Part shown: piece after piece, positions 14,612-23,624 of the stretch
Position numbering within the stretch: position 1 is the stretch's first letter
Layout: the number at the start of each line of letters is the position of its first letter
Origin: Ruminococcus sp.
Lineage (GTDB): Bacteria > Bacillota > Clostridia > Oscillospirales > Ruminococcaceae
Length of the DNA stretch: 45,391 bases
Assembly: GCA_017463375.1 (NCBI GenBank)
Contig: JAFTPG010000029.1
Coordinates: 1 to 45,391 of the forward strand
Reading direction: 5' to 3'
Notes under the pieces: model-generated
Told to the model about the DNA's origin: nothing
The model's database searches: none
What the model saw: the letters and a program-made list of their open reading frames with translations, nothing else
Program-made: the position numbers and the translations under genes

Positions 14612-16873
14612 ATGGATATCAAAAAAATAGTCTCTGAAATGACTCTTGAGGAAAAGGCAGGTCTTTGCTCCGGAGCCGATTTCTGGCATACAAAGGCAGT
14701 CGAGCGTCTGGGAGTTCCGCAGATGATGGTCTGCGACGGACCTCACGGACTCCGCAAGCAGGATCTGGCAGCTGACAATCTCGGAGTAAATGTCAGCATC
14801 GAGGCAGTATGCTTCCCGACTGCGTGTGCGCTTGCGTGCTCCTTTGACAAGGAGCTTATCTATAAGCTTGGACAGGCTCTCGGAAACGAGTGTCAGGCTG
14901 AGGATATCGGAGTTATTCTCGGTCCCGGAGCAAACATCAAGCGTTCACCTATCTGCGGCAGAAACTTCGAGTACTTTTCGGAGGATCCTTATCTTGCGTC
15001 AAATATCGCCGCAAGCCACATCAGGGGAGTCCAGAGCAAAAATGTCGGAACAAGTCTGAAGCATTTCCTTGCCAACAATCAGGAGAACAGGCGAATGACC
15101 GTTAATGCGGTGATAGACGAGAGAACTCTCAATGAGATCTATCTTGCGGCATTTGAAACAGCCGTGAAGGACGGAAAGCCGTGGACAGTAATGTGCTCCT
15201 ACAATCAGATCAACGGAGAGTTCGGCTCTGAGAATAAATGGTCGCTGACAGAGGTTCTCCGTGACAGGTGGGGCTTCGGCGGCTTTGCCGTAAGCGACTG
15301 GGGAGCTGTAAACGACCGTGTAAAGGGAGTTGACGCAGGTCTCGACCTCGAAATGCCGGCAAGCGGAGGAGTTAATGACGCTAAAATCGTTCAGGCTGTT
15401 AAAAACGGAGCTCTCAGTGAGGAAGCTCTCAACAGCTCCTGCGAGAGAATTCTCGGAATCATTGACAGATATATCAAGGGTCGTGACAATAATGCTGTCT
15501 GGGACAAGGACGCCGACCATGCTCTTGCGGCGGAGATAGCTTCTCAGTGCATGGTTCTGCTGAAAAACGAGGAGGGCATTCTTCCTCTTGATAAGAGCAA
15601 AAAAATCGCGTTTATCGGAAAGTTCGCCAAGGAGCCTCGCTTTCAGGGCGGAGGAAGCTCGCACATCAATGCTCATAAGGTATCGGACGCTGTTTCGGCA
15701 GCTGCGAAATATGCGGAGATCTCCTATGCTCAGGGCTATCGCACCGACGAGGACGTTACTGATGAAGCTCTGCTCTCAGAGGCTGTGGAGCTTGCAAAAG
15801 ACAGCGATATTGCAGTAGTGTTCGCAGGACTCACCGATTTGTTTGAGTCCGAGGGCTTTGACCGCAGTCATATGCGTATGCCAGAGTGTCAGAACGAGCT
15901 TATTGCGAAGATCGCGGAGGTTCAGCCGAATACAGTCGTGGTACTCCATAACGGCTCGCCTGTAGAGATGCCGTGGCTCGGGAATGTAAAGGGACTTCTC
16001 GAAGCGTATCTCGGAGGACAGGCTGTGGGAGAGGCTGTATGCGAAATTCTTTTCGGAAGTGTGAATCCAAGCGGAAAGCTTGCCGAGACATTCCCTAAGA
16101 AGCTTTCGGATAATCCGTCCTATCTCAATTTCCCCGGCGAGGGCGATACGGTTGAGTATCGTGAGGGAATCTTTGTCGGATACCGTTACTATGACTTCAA
16201 GGAAATGGATGTGCTGTTTCCGTTCGGTTATGGATTATCGTATACAACGTTTGATTACAGCAATCTCAGAGTCAGCGTAAGCGGATGCAGTGCGGAGGTA
16301 AAGGTTACCGTTAAGAACACGGGCGCTGTCAAGGGAAAGGAAATCGTACAGCTCTATGTGAGAGACTGCGAAAGCTCGGTAATACGTCCTGTCAAGGAGC
16401 TGAAGGGCTTTGAGAAGGTTGAGCTTGAGCCGGGCGAGGCTAAGGATGTAACGTTCAGCCTTGACCGACGTTCGTTTGCTTTTTACAGCATAAAGACTCA
16501 TGATTGGTTTGTTGAAAGCGGCGAATTTGAGATAATGATAGGTAAATCCTCACGCGATATCGTGCTCTCTGAGACTGTATATATCGAAGCTCCCGACAAA
16601 ATGCCGTTCGTGTGCACGATGAATACCACGATAGGCGATTTGATGCAGATCGACTGTGCAGAGAAGTATCTCGGAAAGCTTATTGAAGCCTTTGCAGGCG
16701 CTATGGAGGGAAATTCCGACGGCGATGAGATGGGCGAGAGCACGAAGCTCATGATGGAGCACCAGCTGAGGGATAATCCTCTGCGAGTGATGGTAAGCTT
16801 CTCGGACGGAAATATAACTCATGAGGAAATCGAAGAAATCATCGGAAAAATCAACAGGGAACTGAATAATTAA
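14612..16873 (+). CDS. GH3 beta-glucosidase-like glycosidase
   Basis: A 753-residue GH3 enzyme that probably releases glucose or xylose from imported beta-oligosaccharides; the exact sugar cannot be read from sequence. The N-terminal TIM-barrel-like domain carries the nucleophile D229 in AVSDWGAV. The second alpha/beta sandwich domain spans about 310-520, and a fibronectin III-like domain follows (about 555-660, VTVKNTGAVKGKEIVQLYV). The last 90 residues form a helical tail. No signal peptide is visible, so it acts in the cytoplasm. AGGAGG lies at a good distance from the ATG. It is 24 nt after dtd and probably the last gene of that transcript before the terminator. Confidence 0.92.
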   Translation: MDIKKIVSEMTLEEKAGLCSGADFWHTKAVERLGVPQMMVCDGPHGLRKQDLAADNLGVNVSIEAVCFPTACALACSFDKELIYKLGQALGNECQAEDIGVILGPGANIKRSPICGRNFEYFSEDPYLASNIAASHIRGVQSKNVGTSLKHFLANNQENRRMTVNAVIDERTLNEIYLAAFETAVKDGKPWTVMCSYNQINGEFGSENKWSLTEVLRDRWGFGGFAVSDWGAVNDRVKGVDAGLDLEMPASGGVNDAKIVQAVKNGALSEEALNSSCERILGIIDRYIKGRDNNAVWDKDADHALAAEIASQCMVLLKNEEGILPLDKSKKIAFIGKFAKEPRFQGGGSSHINAHKVSDAVSAAAKYAEISYAQGYRTDEDVTDEALLSEAVELAKDSDIAVVFAGLTDLFESEGFDRSHMRMPECQNELIAKIAEVQPNTVVVLHNGSPVEMPWLGNVKGLLEAYLGGQAVGEAVCEILFGSVNPSGKLAETFPKKLSDNPSYLNFPGEGDTVEYREGIFVGYRYYDFKEMDVLFPFGYGLSYTTFDYSNLRVSVSGCSAEVKVTVKNTGAVKGKEIVQLYVRDCESSVIRPVKELKGFEKVELEPGEAKDVTFSLDRRSFAFYSIKTHDWFVESGEFEIMIGKSSRDIVLSETVYIEAPDKMPFVCTMNTTIGDLMQIDCAEKYLGKLIEAFAGAMEGNSDGDEMGESTKLMMEHQLRDNPLRVMVSFSDGNITHEEIEEIIGKINRELNN

Positions 16874-16878
16874 GGATA

Positions 16879-16922
16879 AAATCACCTTTTCCGCAGAAAA
16901 TAACGGAAGAGGTGATTTTTTT
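16879..16922 (+). terminator. Terminator after GH3 that overlaps the PBP ribosome site
   Basis: A 15-bp stem (16879-16893 with 16904-16918, including one G-U pair) encloses a 10-nt loop and leads into a T-run. The 3' arm contains GAAGAGGTG, which is also the only plausible ribosome site of the next gene, and the T-run ends in the TTG start codon. The structure can therefore end transcription and also hide the next gene's ribosome site. Confidence 0.85.
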
Positions 16923-18531
16923 GATCAGGAAAAGGGCTGAAACAGGAATAATAACGCTTGGAATAACCTTTGCGGTATTTTTTGTAGTGATTATCGGGAA
17001 GTACTCCGCACTTGCAGCGAATCCGAAATATGCCGAGTCAGCAGCCGAGCAGAGAGCAATGGTAATAAATGTTGATGGCGGCAGCGGAAATATCTACGAC
17101 AGAAACATGAAGCTTCTTGTAAATACTGAAACGAAATATATCGCAGTGGCTGTGCCGCAGGCTATTGACGCTGAGGAAGCTGCCGGATATGCCGCAGACG
17201 AGAAGGAGTTCTATGAGAAGCTTGAACAGGGAGTTCCTTTTACTTTTGAGTGCACCGAAGAAATCGAGGAGTCCGAGGCGCTGACCGTATTTGAGGTTCC
17301 AGAGAGATATTCCGATAATCAGATCGCACAGCATGTCATTGGCTATACCTCGCAGGGAGAGGGAGTCGCAGGTATTGAAGCCGCTTACAACAGCATTCTC
17401 CGTGACAGCAGCGGTAGGAACAGTGTGATGTATTCTGCCGACGGCTTCGGAAGAGTCCTCATCGGCGACGGAAAAAATGTAAGCAGAAGCGGAGATGTTC
17501 AGGACGGAGTAGTTCTGACCCTTGACAGTAAAATCCAGCGGATCTGCGAGGAGGCAGGCAAAAAAATCAACAAGGGAGCTATAGTTGTAACCGAGATCAA
17601 AACGGGAGATATTCTCGCTCTTGCAAGCTTCCCCGATTACTCCGTAACGGAGCTTGAGGAAGCTCTGCAATCCGAGGACAGCCCAATGATAAACAGAGCG
17701 TTTTACTCCTACAGCGTAGGCTCGATATTCAAGCTTGTAACGGCTTGTCAGGCTGTTGAGGAGGGCTACGACGGGTATATGTACAACTGTACGGGGGAAA
17801 TTGATGTCAATGGACAGATTTTCCGCTGTCATAAGCTTGACGGTCACGGCTTGCAGACTATGACTGATGCAATGGTGAATTCCTGCAATACCTATTTTAT
17901 CAGTCTGAGCAGACTTCTCAGCGTTCCCGATTTCCGTGAGACAGCCTTCTCTCTCGGATTCGGCAGGGAGATACATCTCTGCTCGGGAATGACCGCTTCG
18001 GGAGGAGTTCTTCCTACAGCGGAGCAGCTCCTGATTCCGGCTGAGCTTGCAAATTTCTCATTCGGACAGGGAAAGCTCACAGCGACTCCTTTACAGATCT
18101 CCCAGCTGACCTGTGCAGTAGCCAACAACGGAAAAATACCTGTTCTGCGCCTGGTGAAGGGACTGACTGAGGACGGCAGAAAGCTTCAAAATGATAAAGA
18201 GCCGCAGTATTCGTATGCAATGGACGCCGATGTCTCCGCTGCCTTAAAGGATATGATGACGGCGGCTGTATATGAGAACGACGCCTCCAATGCCAGACCG
18301 TTTTATGTTACGGCAGGAGCAAAAACCTCCACTGCCCAGACCGGACGCTGCGATGATGACGGAAACGAGCTTTGCAATGCATGGATTACCGGATTCTTCC
18401 CCGCAGATGATCCCGAATATGCCGTAACTGTTCTGGTTGAGGACGGAGGCTATGGAAACGATTCGGCTGCTCCTGTATTCAGGCAGATCGCCGATAAAAT
18501 CGCCAGATCGGAGTCTGACTTTTTGGAATGA
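16921..18531 (+). CDS. Class B penicillin-binding protein (transpeptidase)
   Basis: A 536-residue membrane-anchored transpeptidase of the FtsI/SpoVD/PBP2 class that cross-links peptidoglycan outside the membrane. One N-terminal membrane helix (about residues 8-28) is followed by a short dimerisation domain with GNIYDRN. The transpeptidase domain has SxxK (S268, SIFK) and SxN (SCN, 321-323). The third motif reads KTS at 468-470 within AKTSTAQTG, where most relatives have KTG. The TTG at 16921 is chosen because GAGGTG lies 7 nt before it; the upstream GTG at 16912 is inside the terminator stem and lacks a ribosome site. It is short for an FtsI, so a specialised role such as sporulation is possible. 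Confidence 0.82.
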   Translation: MIRKRAETGIITLGITFAVFFVVIIGKYSALAANPKYAESAAEQRAMVINVDGGSGNIYDRNMKLLVNTETKYIAVAVPQAIDAEEAAGYAADEKEFYEKLEQGVPFTFECTEEIEESEALTVFEVPERYSDNQIAQHVIGYTSQGEGVAGIEAAYNSILRDSSGRNSVMYSADGFGRVLIGDGKNVSRSGDVQDGVVLTLDSKIQRICEEAGKKINKGAIVVTEIKTGDILALASFPDYSVTELEEALQSEDSPMINRAFYSYSVGSIFKLVTACQAVEEGYDGYMYNCTGEIDVNGQIFRCHKLDGHGLQTMTDAMVNSCNTYFISLSRLLSVPDFRETAFSLGFGREIHLCSGMTASGGVLPTAEQLLIPAELANFSFGQGKLTATPLQISQLTCAVANNGKIPVLRLVKGLTEDGRKLQNDKEPQYSYAMDADVSAALKDMMTAAVYENDASNARPFYVTAGAKTSTAQTGRCDDDGNELCNAWITGFFPADDPEYAVTVLVEDGGYGNDSAAPVFRQIADKIARSESDFLE

Positions 18532-18536
18532 TAATA

Positions 18537-18599
18537 TGTAGGGGACGGCGTACCCGGTCTGCATAAAATATCGGGCTGTCGGGGACGCCAGCCCCTACA
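18537..18599. repeat. Composite GTAGGGG palindromic repeat, group 3
   Basis: A unit TGTAGGGGACGGCGTACCC and an inverted partner GGGGACGCCAGCCCCTACA face each other across about 25 bp, giving an element with terminal inverted repeats. It lies between the PBP stop and the next promoter. Confidence 0.8.
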
Positions 18600-18651
18600 A
18601 TCCGATTTACAATACGCAAATTATAGATTTTCCTGCCCACATTCGCGAAAC

Positions 18652-18680
18652 TTGACAGATTCCGACACCTGTTGTATAAT
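18652..18680 (+). promoter_or_regulatory. Consensus promoter of the DUF1796 gene
   Basis: TTGACA (18652-18657) and TATAAT (18675-18680) with a 17-bp spacer give a perfect sigma-A promoter. It shows that the next gene is transcribed independently of the PBP gene. Confidence 0.88.
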
Positions 18681-18752
18681 GATTTTGAATGTGTCCATAT
18701 AATTCCTATGTGTACAGATTCTGAAAAAATGCAATGAAAAGGATACGGTGAT

Positions 18753-19784
18753 ATGGGATTATTCAAATTTGAATCTGATACTATGTTTTTTGCAGACATC
18801 AGGGAGCTTTTGTTTGACAGGGTAATATCTCTCGGCGGAACCTGTCAGGTGGCGCACCAGCTGAACAGACTGGGACTTCGCTTCGAGTCATATCCGTTTG
18901 ACTGGCTGTTCAGCACTGACCCTGAGCAGCTTATCAAGGCTCTGAGGAATGACCTGGACGGCTGGCTTCTGCCTGAAAATCTGATTGAATCCGATAAAAC
19001 CGAAACGTCTCACCGAAGAGTTACCGATACAAAGTACAATATGATACACCAGCATATTTTTCCGCTCGGCAAGCCGCTTTCTGAGTCATATAATGAGGTA
19101 ATGCAGACCGTTAACCGCCGTGTTGAGAGATTTCTTTCGCTGAAAGAGGGCAATAAAAGGCTTCTGTTTATACGAACCAATCTGAACCGTGAGCAGAGCG
19201 ATAAGCTTGGAGCTCTGATAAGGGAAAAATTCGGAAAAAACGCCATGCTGCTCGTTGTGAATCACATTAAGGAGTTCAGGATCCGCAAGGTAAGGTCGGG
19301 ACTGAGTAATACTTATATCTACGAAATATATGACGAAAACGAAAATACCGGTCAGAAATGGCAGGGCTATGACCCTCACTGGGATAAGCTGCTGGGAGGG
19401 GTAAGGCTGAAGGAGGAGTTCGCAGATATCGCTGATGACGGTCTGTTCGAGAATTTTTATCCGTGCGAGATCAATGAAAAGAAGCAGAAATTCCGCTGGA
19501 CTTATAAAGAATCCGTACTGCATCTTGAGAGATACGGGGGATGTGAATGCATTCTCACATTTTCAACTCCCGCTGCAATGACGCTGGAGATTGAAAATGT
19601 TTACGGACAAAAAATTGCCGGTATAAAAGTTGCTCCGAGTGAGTCATATAAATTTGAAATAAAGCATGAAACGAGATACATAACGCTGAAGCTTGCGGAG
19701 ACATGGAGTCCTGCAGAGCGTTTCGGTTCGGAGGACAACAGGCAGCTCGGAGTCTGTCTGGAGTCTGTGCAGATACATAGATAA
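18753..19784 (+). CDS. DUF1796 putative papain-like cysteine peptidase with C-terminal beta domain
   Basis: A 343-residue protein. Residues about 23-51 (RVISLGGTCQVAHQL...SYPFDWL) match the signature of the DUF1796 papain-like family: a cysteine in GxxC (C31) and the PFDW motif (48-51). That domain extends to about residue 235. The last 85 residues look like a beta sandwich ending in DNRQLGVCLESVQI, a pattern I associate with C-terminal modules of polysaccharide-biosynthesis proteins. The active role of the cysteine is predicted from the family, not shown. There is no signal peptide. It has its own consensus promoter and AAAAGGA before the ATG. Substrate unknown. Confidence 0.72.
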   Translation: MGLFKFESDTMFFADIRELLFDRVISLGGTCQVAHQLNRLGLRFESYPFDWLFSTDPEQLIKALRNDLDGWLLPENLIESDKTETSHRRVTDTKYNMIHQHIFPLGKPLSESYNEVMQTVNRRVERFLSLKEGNKRLLFIRTNLNREQSDKLGALIREKFGKNAMLLVVNHIKEFRIRKVRSGLSNTYIYEIYDENENTGQKWQGYDPHWDKLLGGVRLKEEFADIADDGLFENFYPCEINEKKQKFRWTYKESVLHLERYGGCECILTFSTPAAMTLEIENVYGQKIAGIKVAPSESYKFEIKHETRYITLKLAETWSPAERFGSEDNRQLGVCLESVQIHR

Positions 19785-19787
19785 CAA

Positions 19788-19811
19788 AAGGGACTGCATT
19801 TGCAGTCCCTT
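19788..19811. terminator. Bidirectional terminator between convergent genes
   Basis: AAGGGACTGCA (19788-19798) pairs with TGCAGTCCCTT (19801-19811) around a two-base loop. T-rich tails follow on both strands. It serves the DUF1796 gene and the ppiB end of the long leftward operon. Confidence 0.85.
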
Positions 19812-19821
19812 AATTTATGGA

Positions 19822-20292
19822 TTATTCAATGTAAGCCTTCTTGATAACCTGCGGTTCGAGAGGCTTGTCGGAGTAGTCTGTAGCAACCTCAGCAATCTCA
19901 TCAACAGCGTCCATGCCCTCGATTACCTTGCCGAATGCAGCATACTGACCGTCGAGATGGGGAGCGTCCTCGTGCATGATAAAGAACTGTGAGCCTGCTG
20001 AATCGGGCATCATAGAACGAGCCATTGAAAGGACTCCTCTTGTATGCTTGAGGTCGTTCTTAACGCCGTTTGCAGCGAACTCGCCCTTGATATGCCAGCC
20101 GGGACCGCCTGTACCCGTACCGTTGGGGCAGCCGCCCTGAATCATGAAGCCGGGAATAACTCTGTGGAAAGTGAGTCCGTCATAGAAGCCGCTGTTAACG
20201 AGCTTCTCGAAGTTCTCACACGAAATCGGGGCAATTTCGGGATAGAGTTCAATTTTAATCTTCTTGCCGTTTTCCATTTCAATAATAACCAT
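19822..20292 (-). CDS. ppiB: Cyclophilin-type peptidyl-prolyl isomerase
   Basis: A 156-residue cytoplasmic cyclophilin that speeds cis-trans isomerisation of X-Pro bonds. The active-site stretch [13 protein letters not shown] (about residues 42-54) contains the catalytic arginine. GSQFFI and [12 protein letters not shown] further along are the usual binding-pocket motifs. There is no signal peptide, so it is the cytosolic form. AGAGG precedes the ATG. It lies 20 nt after ftsH and is the last gene of the leftward block. Confidence 0.95.
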   Translation of the reverse strand: MVIIEMENGKKIKIELYPEIAPISCENFEKLVNSGFYDGLTFHRVIPGFMIQGGCPNGTGTGGPGWHIKGEFAANGVKNDLKHTRGVLSMARSMMPDSAGSQFFIMHEDAPHLDGQYAAFGKVIEGMDAVDEIAEVATDYSDKPLEPQVIKKAYIE

Positions 20293-20312
20293 AATATTAA
20301 ACCTCTTTTTAA

Positions 20313-22232
20313 TTATTCTTCATTCTCAGTCTCGGTCGGAACACTCTCAGCAGCTTCCTCAGCGGGAGCAGCCTCGGGTTCGTCTTTGAGAACAGCTTCC
20401 GTAATCTCGCCTCTCATGAGCTTCTCGAAGTCGTCGCCGTCGATTTTCTCGAATTTGAGGAGATATGCCGCAAGCAGGTGAAGCTTGGACATATTAGCTG
20501 TGAGGATATCGGAGCAGTCCTTGTAAGCCTTCTCAATTATACTGCGGACTTCCTCATCAATCTGAGCGGCAACAGCCTCACTGTAATTGCGTGTATGACC
20601 GTAGTCCTTGCCGAGGAACACCTCGTCATTGTCGGAGCCGTAGACAACAGTTCCGAGCCTGCTTGAGAAACCGTATTTAGTAACCATGCTGTGAGCAGTC
20701 TTTGTTGCACGCTCGATATCATTGGAAGCGCCTGTGCAGATGTCGTCGAGAACGAGTTCCTCCGCAACACGACCGCCGAGCAGCATAATAATGCTCTCAC
20801 GCATCTGATTCTTGGAAACGTGCATATTATCGTTATCAGGACGTGTAACAGTAAGACCTGCCGCCATACCGCGCTGAATAATTGTAACCTGATGAACCTT
20901 ATCCTGAGTTTCGAGGTTATAAGCGGCAATTGCGTGTCCTGCCTCATGATAAGCGGTAACACGTCTGTCACGCTCGGTAACAATTCTGGATTTCTTCTCG
21001 GGACCTGCAATGACCTTCATTGTAGCTTCCTCGATATCGGACTCAATGACAGCCTTTCTGCCTGCACGAGCCGCAAGGAGAGCTGCTTCGTTAAGGAGAT
21101 TTTCGAGGTCTGCACCAGTAAAGCCCTGAGTGGTCTGAGCGATAACTCTGAGGTCAACATCGGGACCGAGGGGCTTATTCTTGGCATGAACTCTGAGGAT
21201 CTCTTCTCTGCCCTTGACATCAGGATAGCCGACAACGATCTGTCTGTCGAAGCGTCCTGGTCTGAGAAGCGCTGGGTCGAGGATATCACGTCTGTTTGTA
21301 GCGGCAATAACGATAACGCTTTCATTGCCTGTAAATCCGTCCATCTCAACGAGAAGCTGGTTAAGAGTCTGTTCACGCTCGTCGTGACCGCCTCCGAGAC
21401 CTGCACCTCTGTGACGGCCTACAGCGTCGATCTCGTCGATGAATATGATAGCCGGAGCGTGCTTTTTAGCCTGTTCAAAGAGGTCTCTTACACGGGAAGC
21501 TCCGACTCCGACGAACATTTCAACGAAGTCCGAACCTGAGATCGGGAAGAACGGACAGCCTGCCTCGCCTGCGACAGCTCTTGCGAGGAGAGTTTTACCT
21601 GTACCGGGAGGTCCGAGGAGAAGTACGCCCTTAGGAACCTTAGCACCGATTTCCTTGTATTTATTCGGATGCTTCAGGAAGTCAACGATCTCCTCAAGCT
21701 CCTGCTTTTCCTCATCAGCGCCGGCAACGTCAGCAAAGGTAGCCTTTCGTGCGCTTGCCTGATTCTTCATATTCGCCTTGCCGAAGGAAGAATACTTACC
21801 TCCTCCGCCGTTCTGCTTCATCATGAAGTAGATGAAAACTCCGCCGAGAACGACCATAAGCAGCACAGGAATGAGCGAATAGATCCAGGAAGTATCAGTA
21901 ATCCTCTGATAATCCTGTTTCAGCGGCTCATCAGGGTACTTCTCGTTGTATTCCTTACGATAATTTTCGGTATCGCTGAGGAAGATTTCTACATTCGGCA
22001 CTTCATATCTTTTTTTAATTTCTTCACCTCTGAGCTGGTAGGTCAGCTCACCGCTTCCGAGGTCGAGGTCATAATAGGAAACCTCGTAGTTATCGAAATG
22101 ACTGATAACCTTTGTATATTCGGTTTTAGCGGCATTGTCAGAGATTTTTGACATTACATAGTAGACGCAGATAATAGCGGCAGCTACGATAAGCAGATAC
22201 GTCAGAATGCCTTTGTTCTTTTTTGGTGTCAA
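20313..22232 (-). CDS. ftsH: Membrane AAA+ zinc metalloprotease FtsH
   Basis: This 639-residue ATP-dependent protease degrades unassembled membrane proteins and selected cytosolic regulators. Two membrane helices (about residues 8-27 and 118-138) flank a short extracellular domain. The AAA domain has Walker A GPPGTGKT (207-214), Walker B IIFIDEID and the second region of homology (RPGRFDRQI). The protease domain carries the zinc motif HEAGH (429-433). The C-terminus is acidic and glutamate/alanine-rich. The start is TTG at 22232 with GGAG about 10 nt before it. It follows tilS, as in many Firmicutes, but the hpt gene often found between them is missing. Confidence 0.96.
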   Translation of the reverse strand: MTPKKNKGILTYLLIVAAAIICVYYVMSKISDNAAKTEYTKVISHFDNYEVSYYDLDLGSGELTYQLRGEEIKKRYEVPNVEIFLSDTENYRKEYNEKYPDEPLKQDYQRITDTSWIYSLIPVLLMVVLGGVFIYFMMKQNGGGGKYSSFGKANMKNQASARKATFADVAGADEEKQELEEIVDFLKHPNKYKEIGAKVPKGVLLLGPPGTGKTLLARAVAGEAGCPFFPISGSDFVEMFVGVGASRVRDLFEQAKKHAPAIIFIDEIDAVGRHRGAGLGGGHDEREQTLNQLLVEMDGFTGNESVIVIAATNRRDILDPALLRPGRFDRQIVVGYPDVKGREEILRVHAKNKPLGPDVDLRVIAQTTQGFTGADLENLLNEAALLAARAGRKAVIESDIEEATMKVIAGPEKKSRIVTERDRRVTAYHEAGHAIAAYNLETQDKVHQVTIIQRGMAAGLTVTRPDNDNMHVSKNQMRESIIMLLGGRVAEELVLDDICTGASNDIERATKTAHSMVTKYGFSSRLGTVVYGSDNDEVFLGKDYGHTRNYSEAVAAQIDEEVRSIIEKAYKDCSDILTANMSKLHLLAAYLLKFEKIDGDDFEKLMRGEITEAVLKDEPEAAPAEEAAESVPTETENEE

Positions 22233-22277
22233 AAAATATCAGCTCCAATCTGTAAGTTATGAAATATATTTATCCGT

Positions 22278-23615
22278 TCAGTTATCTGTGACGGTAATTT
22301 TCAGGTAGTTGACGGTATTTTCATCGGGAGCCACTCTGTCGGCGATTCCCAGCATTTCGGCGAAAATCGTACCATATTCGTCCTCGATGAAGTGAAGCTC
22401 ATCACGAAGCTCCGGAGGGATCTTCTCATTGATAAGCTTTTTTACCGAAGAGGTAAAACTCCTGCCTGAGAGTTTGATTTTATCTCCGAAACGTCTGTTG
22501 CGGAGAAAGGCTCTTCCTTTTATTTTATCATAATCCAAGTAATAGATTGCTAACTTTTTGTTAATATTCAGAGACTTCTGTAAATTTTCAGCTTTAATTA
22601 ATTCAGTATATACTTTTTTATCTGAGAAAATTGAGTTTTCTCCGATTTTCAATTGCTCTGACAGAAGAATTTCCTGCTGTTTCGGAGCAATTCGCTCAAG
22701 CCTGAGAGTCTTTCCGTCGGAGACCAGATAAAGCTCTCCCGCGAGATTGATTTTTCCTCCGCTGAGAAGAATCCGGTCGGCGTCTGAGAGTCTGTCATAG
22801 GAGTAGGGGAGTTTGTTTTCCGAAAGCAGTCTTGCGATGCATCTGCGGCGTATAACCTCATGATACCCCGACAGTCCCGACAGCGAATTACCGACACAGC
22901 ACAGCTTATAGGCTTCTGAGGCTTCCTGCTCTATGAAGCTGTTTTCGGCTCTGACCGCATCAATTGAGGTTATCGAAGTTTCAACAACCGAGCTGTTGAT
23001 ATCCTCAAAAAGCGGCAGGATCCTGTGTCTGATTTTATTTCGGGTGTAGTCATCGGAAAGATTGGTGCTGTCGGTGACATAGCCGATACTGCGTTCATGC
23101 AGGAACTGTTCGATTTCCTTTCGGCTGACAGTCAGCAGAGGACGAACGATATTCCCGCGCACAGGAGGGATTCCTGCAAGTCCCTTTAAAGCGGTTCCCC
23201 TTGCGAGGTTGAGCATAACCGTTTCAAGATTATCGTTTGCGTTGTGAGCCGTAGCGACGAGCTTTTCAACAGAGTGCTGTGAAAAAGCGTTATAGCGGAG
23301 CTTTCTTGCGGCTTCCTCCAGAGACAGCGAATGCAACTCTGCATAGCCTCTCACATCGCAGGAAACCGAGGTAAAGCTGATTCCCAGTCTCTCGCAGAGG
23401 TCACGGCAGAACTCTTCGTCATGGTCGCTTTCGGCTCCTCTGAGGCAGTGATTGACATGGAGCGCCTCGACAGTGATCCCGAGAGAAGAGCTAAGCTCCG
23501 AGAGACAAACCAGCAGACAAACGCTGTCTGCGCCTCCCGAGAGACCGCAGACAACGGCTGAACCCTTTGGAAACATATTATATTTTTCGGCAAAACGCTG
23601 AATTTTGTCAAGCAT
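22278..23615 (-). CDS. tilS: tRNA(Ile)-lysidine synthase
   Basis: A 445-residue N-type ATP pyrophosphatase that converts C34 of tRNA-Ile(CAU) to lysidine, so that it reads AUA. The PP-loop SGGADS is at about residues 25-30. A helical central region and a C-terminal TilS substrate-binding domain (about 360-440, GDKIKLSGR...) follow. AAGGAG lies 7 nt before the ATG, inside the end of dnaB, and the gap to dnaB is 9 nt. Essential in most bacteria. Confidence 0.93.
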   Translation of the reverse strand: MLDKIQRFAEKYNMFPKGSAVVCGLSGGADSVCLLVCLSELSSSLGITVEALHVNHCLRGAESDHDEEFCRDLCERLGISFTSVSCDVRGYAELHSLSLEEAARKLRYNAFSQHSVEKLVATAHNANDNLETVMLNLARGTALKGLAGIPPVRGNIVRPLLTVSRKEIEQFLHERSIGYVTDSTNLSDDYTRNKIRHRILPLFEDINSSVVETSITSIDAVRAENSFIEQEASEAYKLCCVGNSLSGLSGYHEVIRRRCIARLLSENKLPYSYDRLSDADRILLSGGKINLAGELYLVSDGKTLRLERIAPKQQEILLSEQLKIGENSIFSDKKVYTELIKAENLQKSLNINKKLAIYYLDYDKIKGRAFLRNRRFGDKIKLSGRSFTSSVKKLINEKIPPELRDELHFIEDEYGTIFAEMLGIADRVAPDENTVNYLKITVTDN

Positions 23616-23624
23616 AAAGACTCC

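Noticed and set aside
17038..17976. Leftward 312-residue open frame inside the PBP gene
   Set aside because: Antisense shadow of the transpeptidase, with no family motifs.
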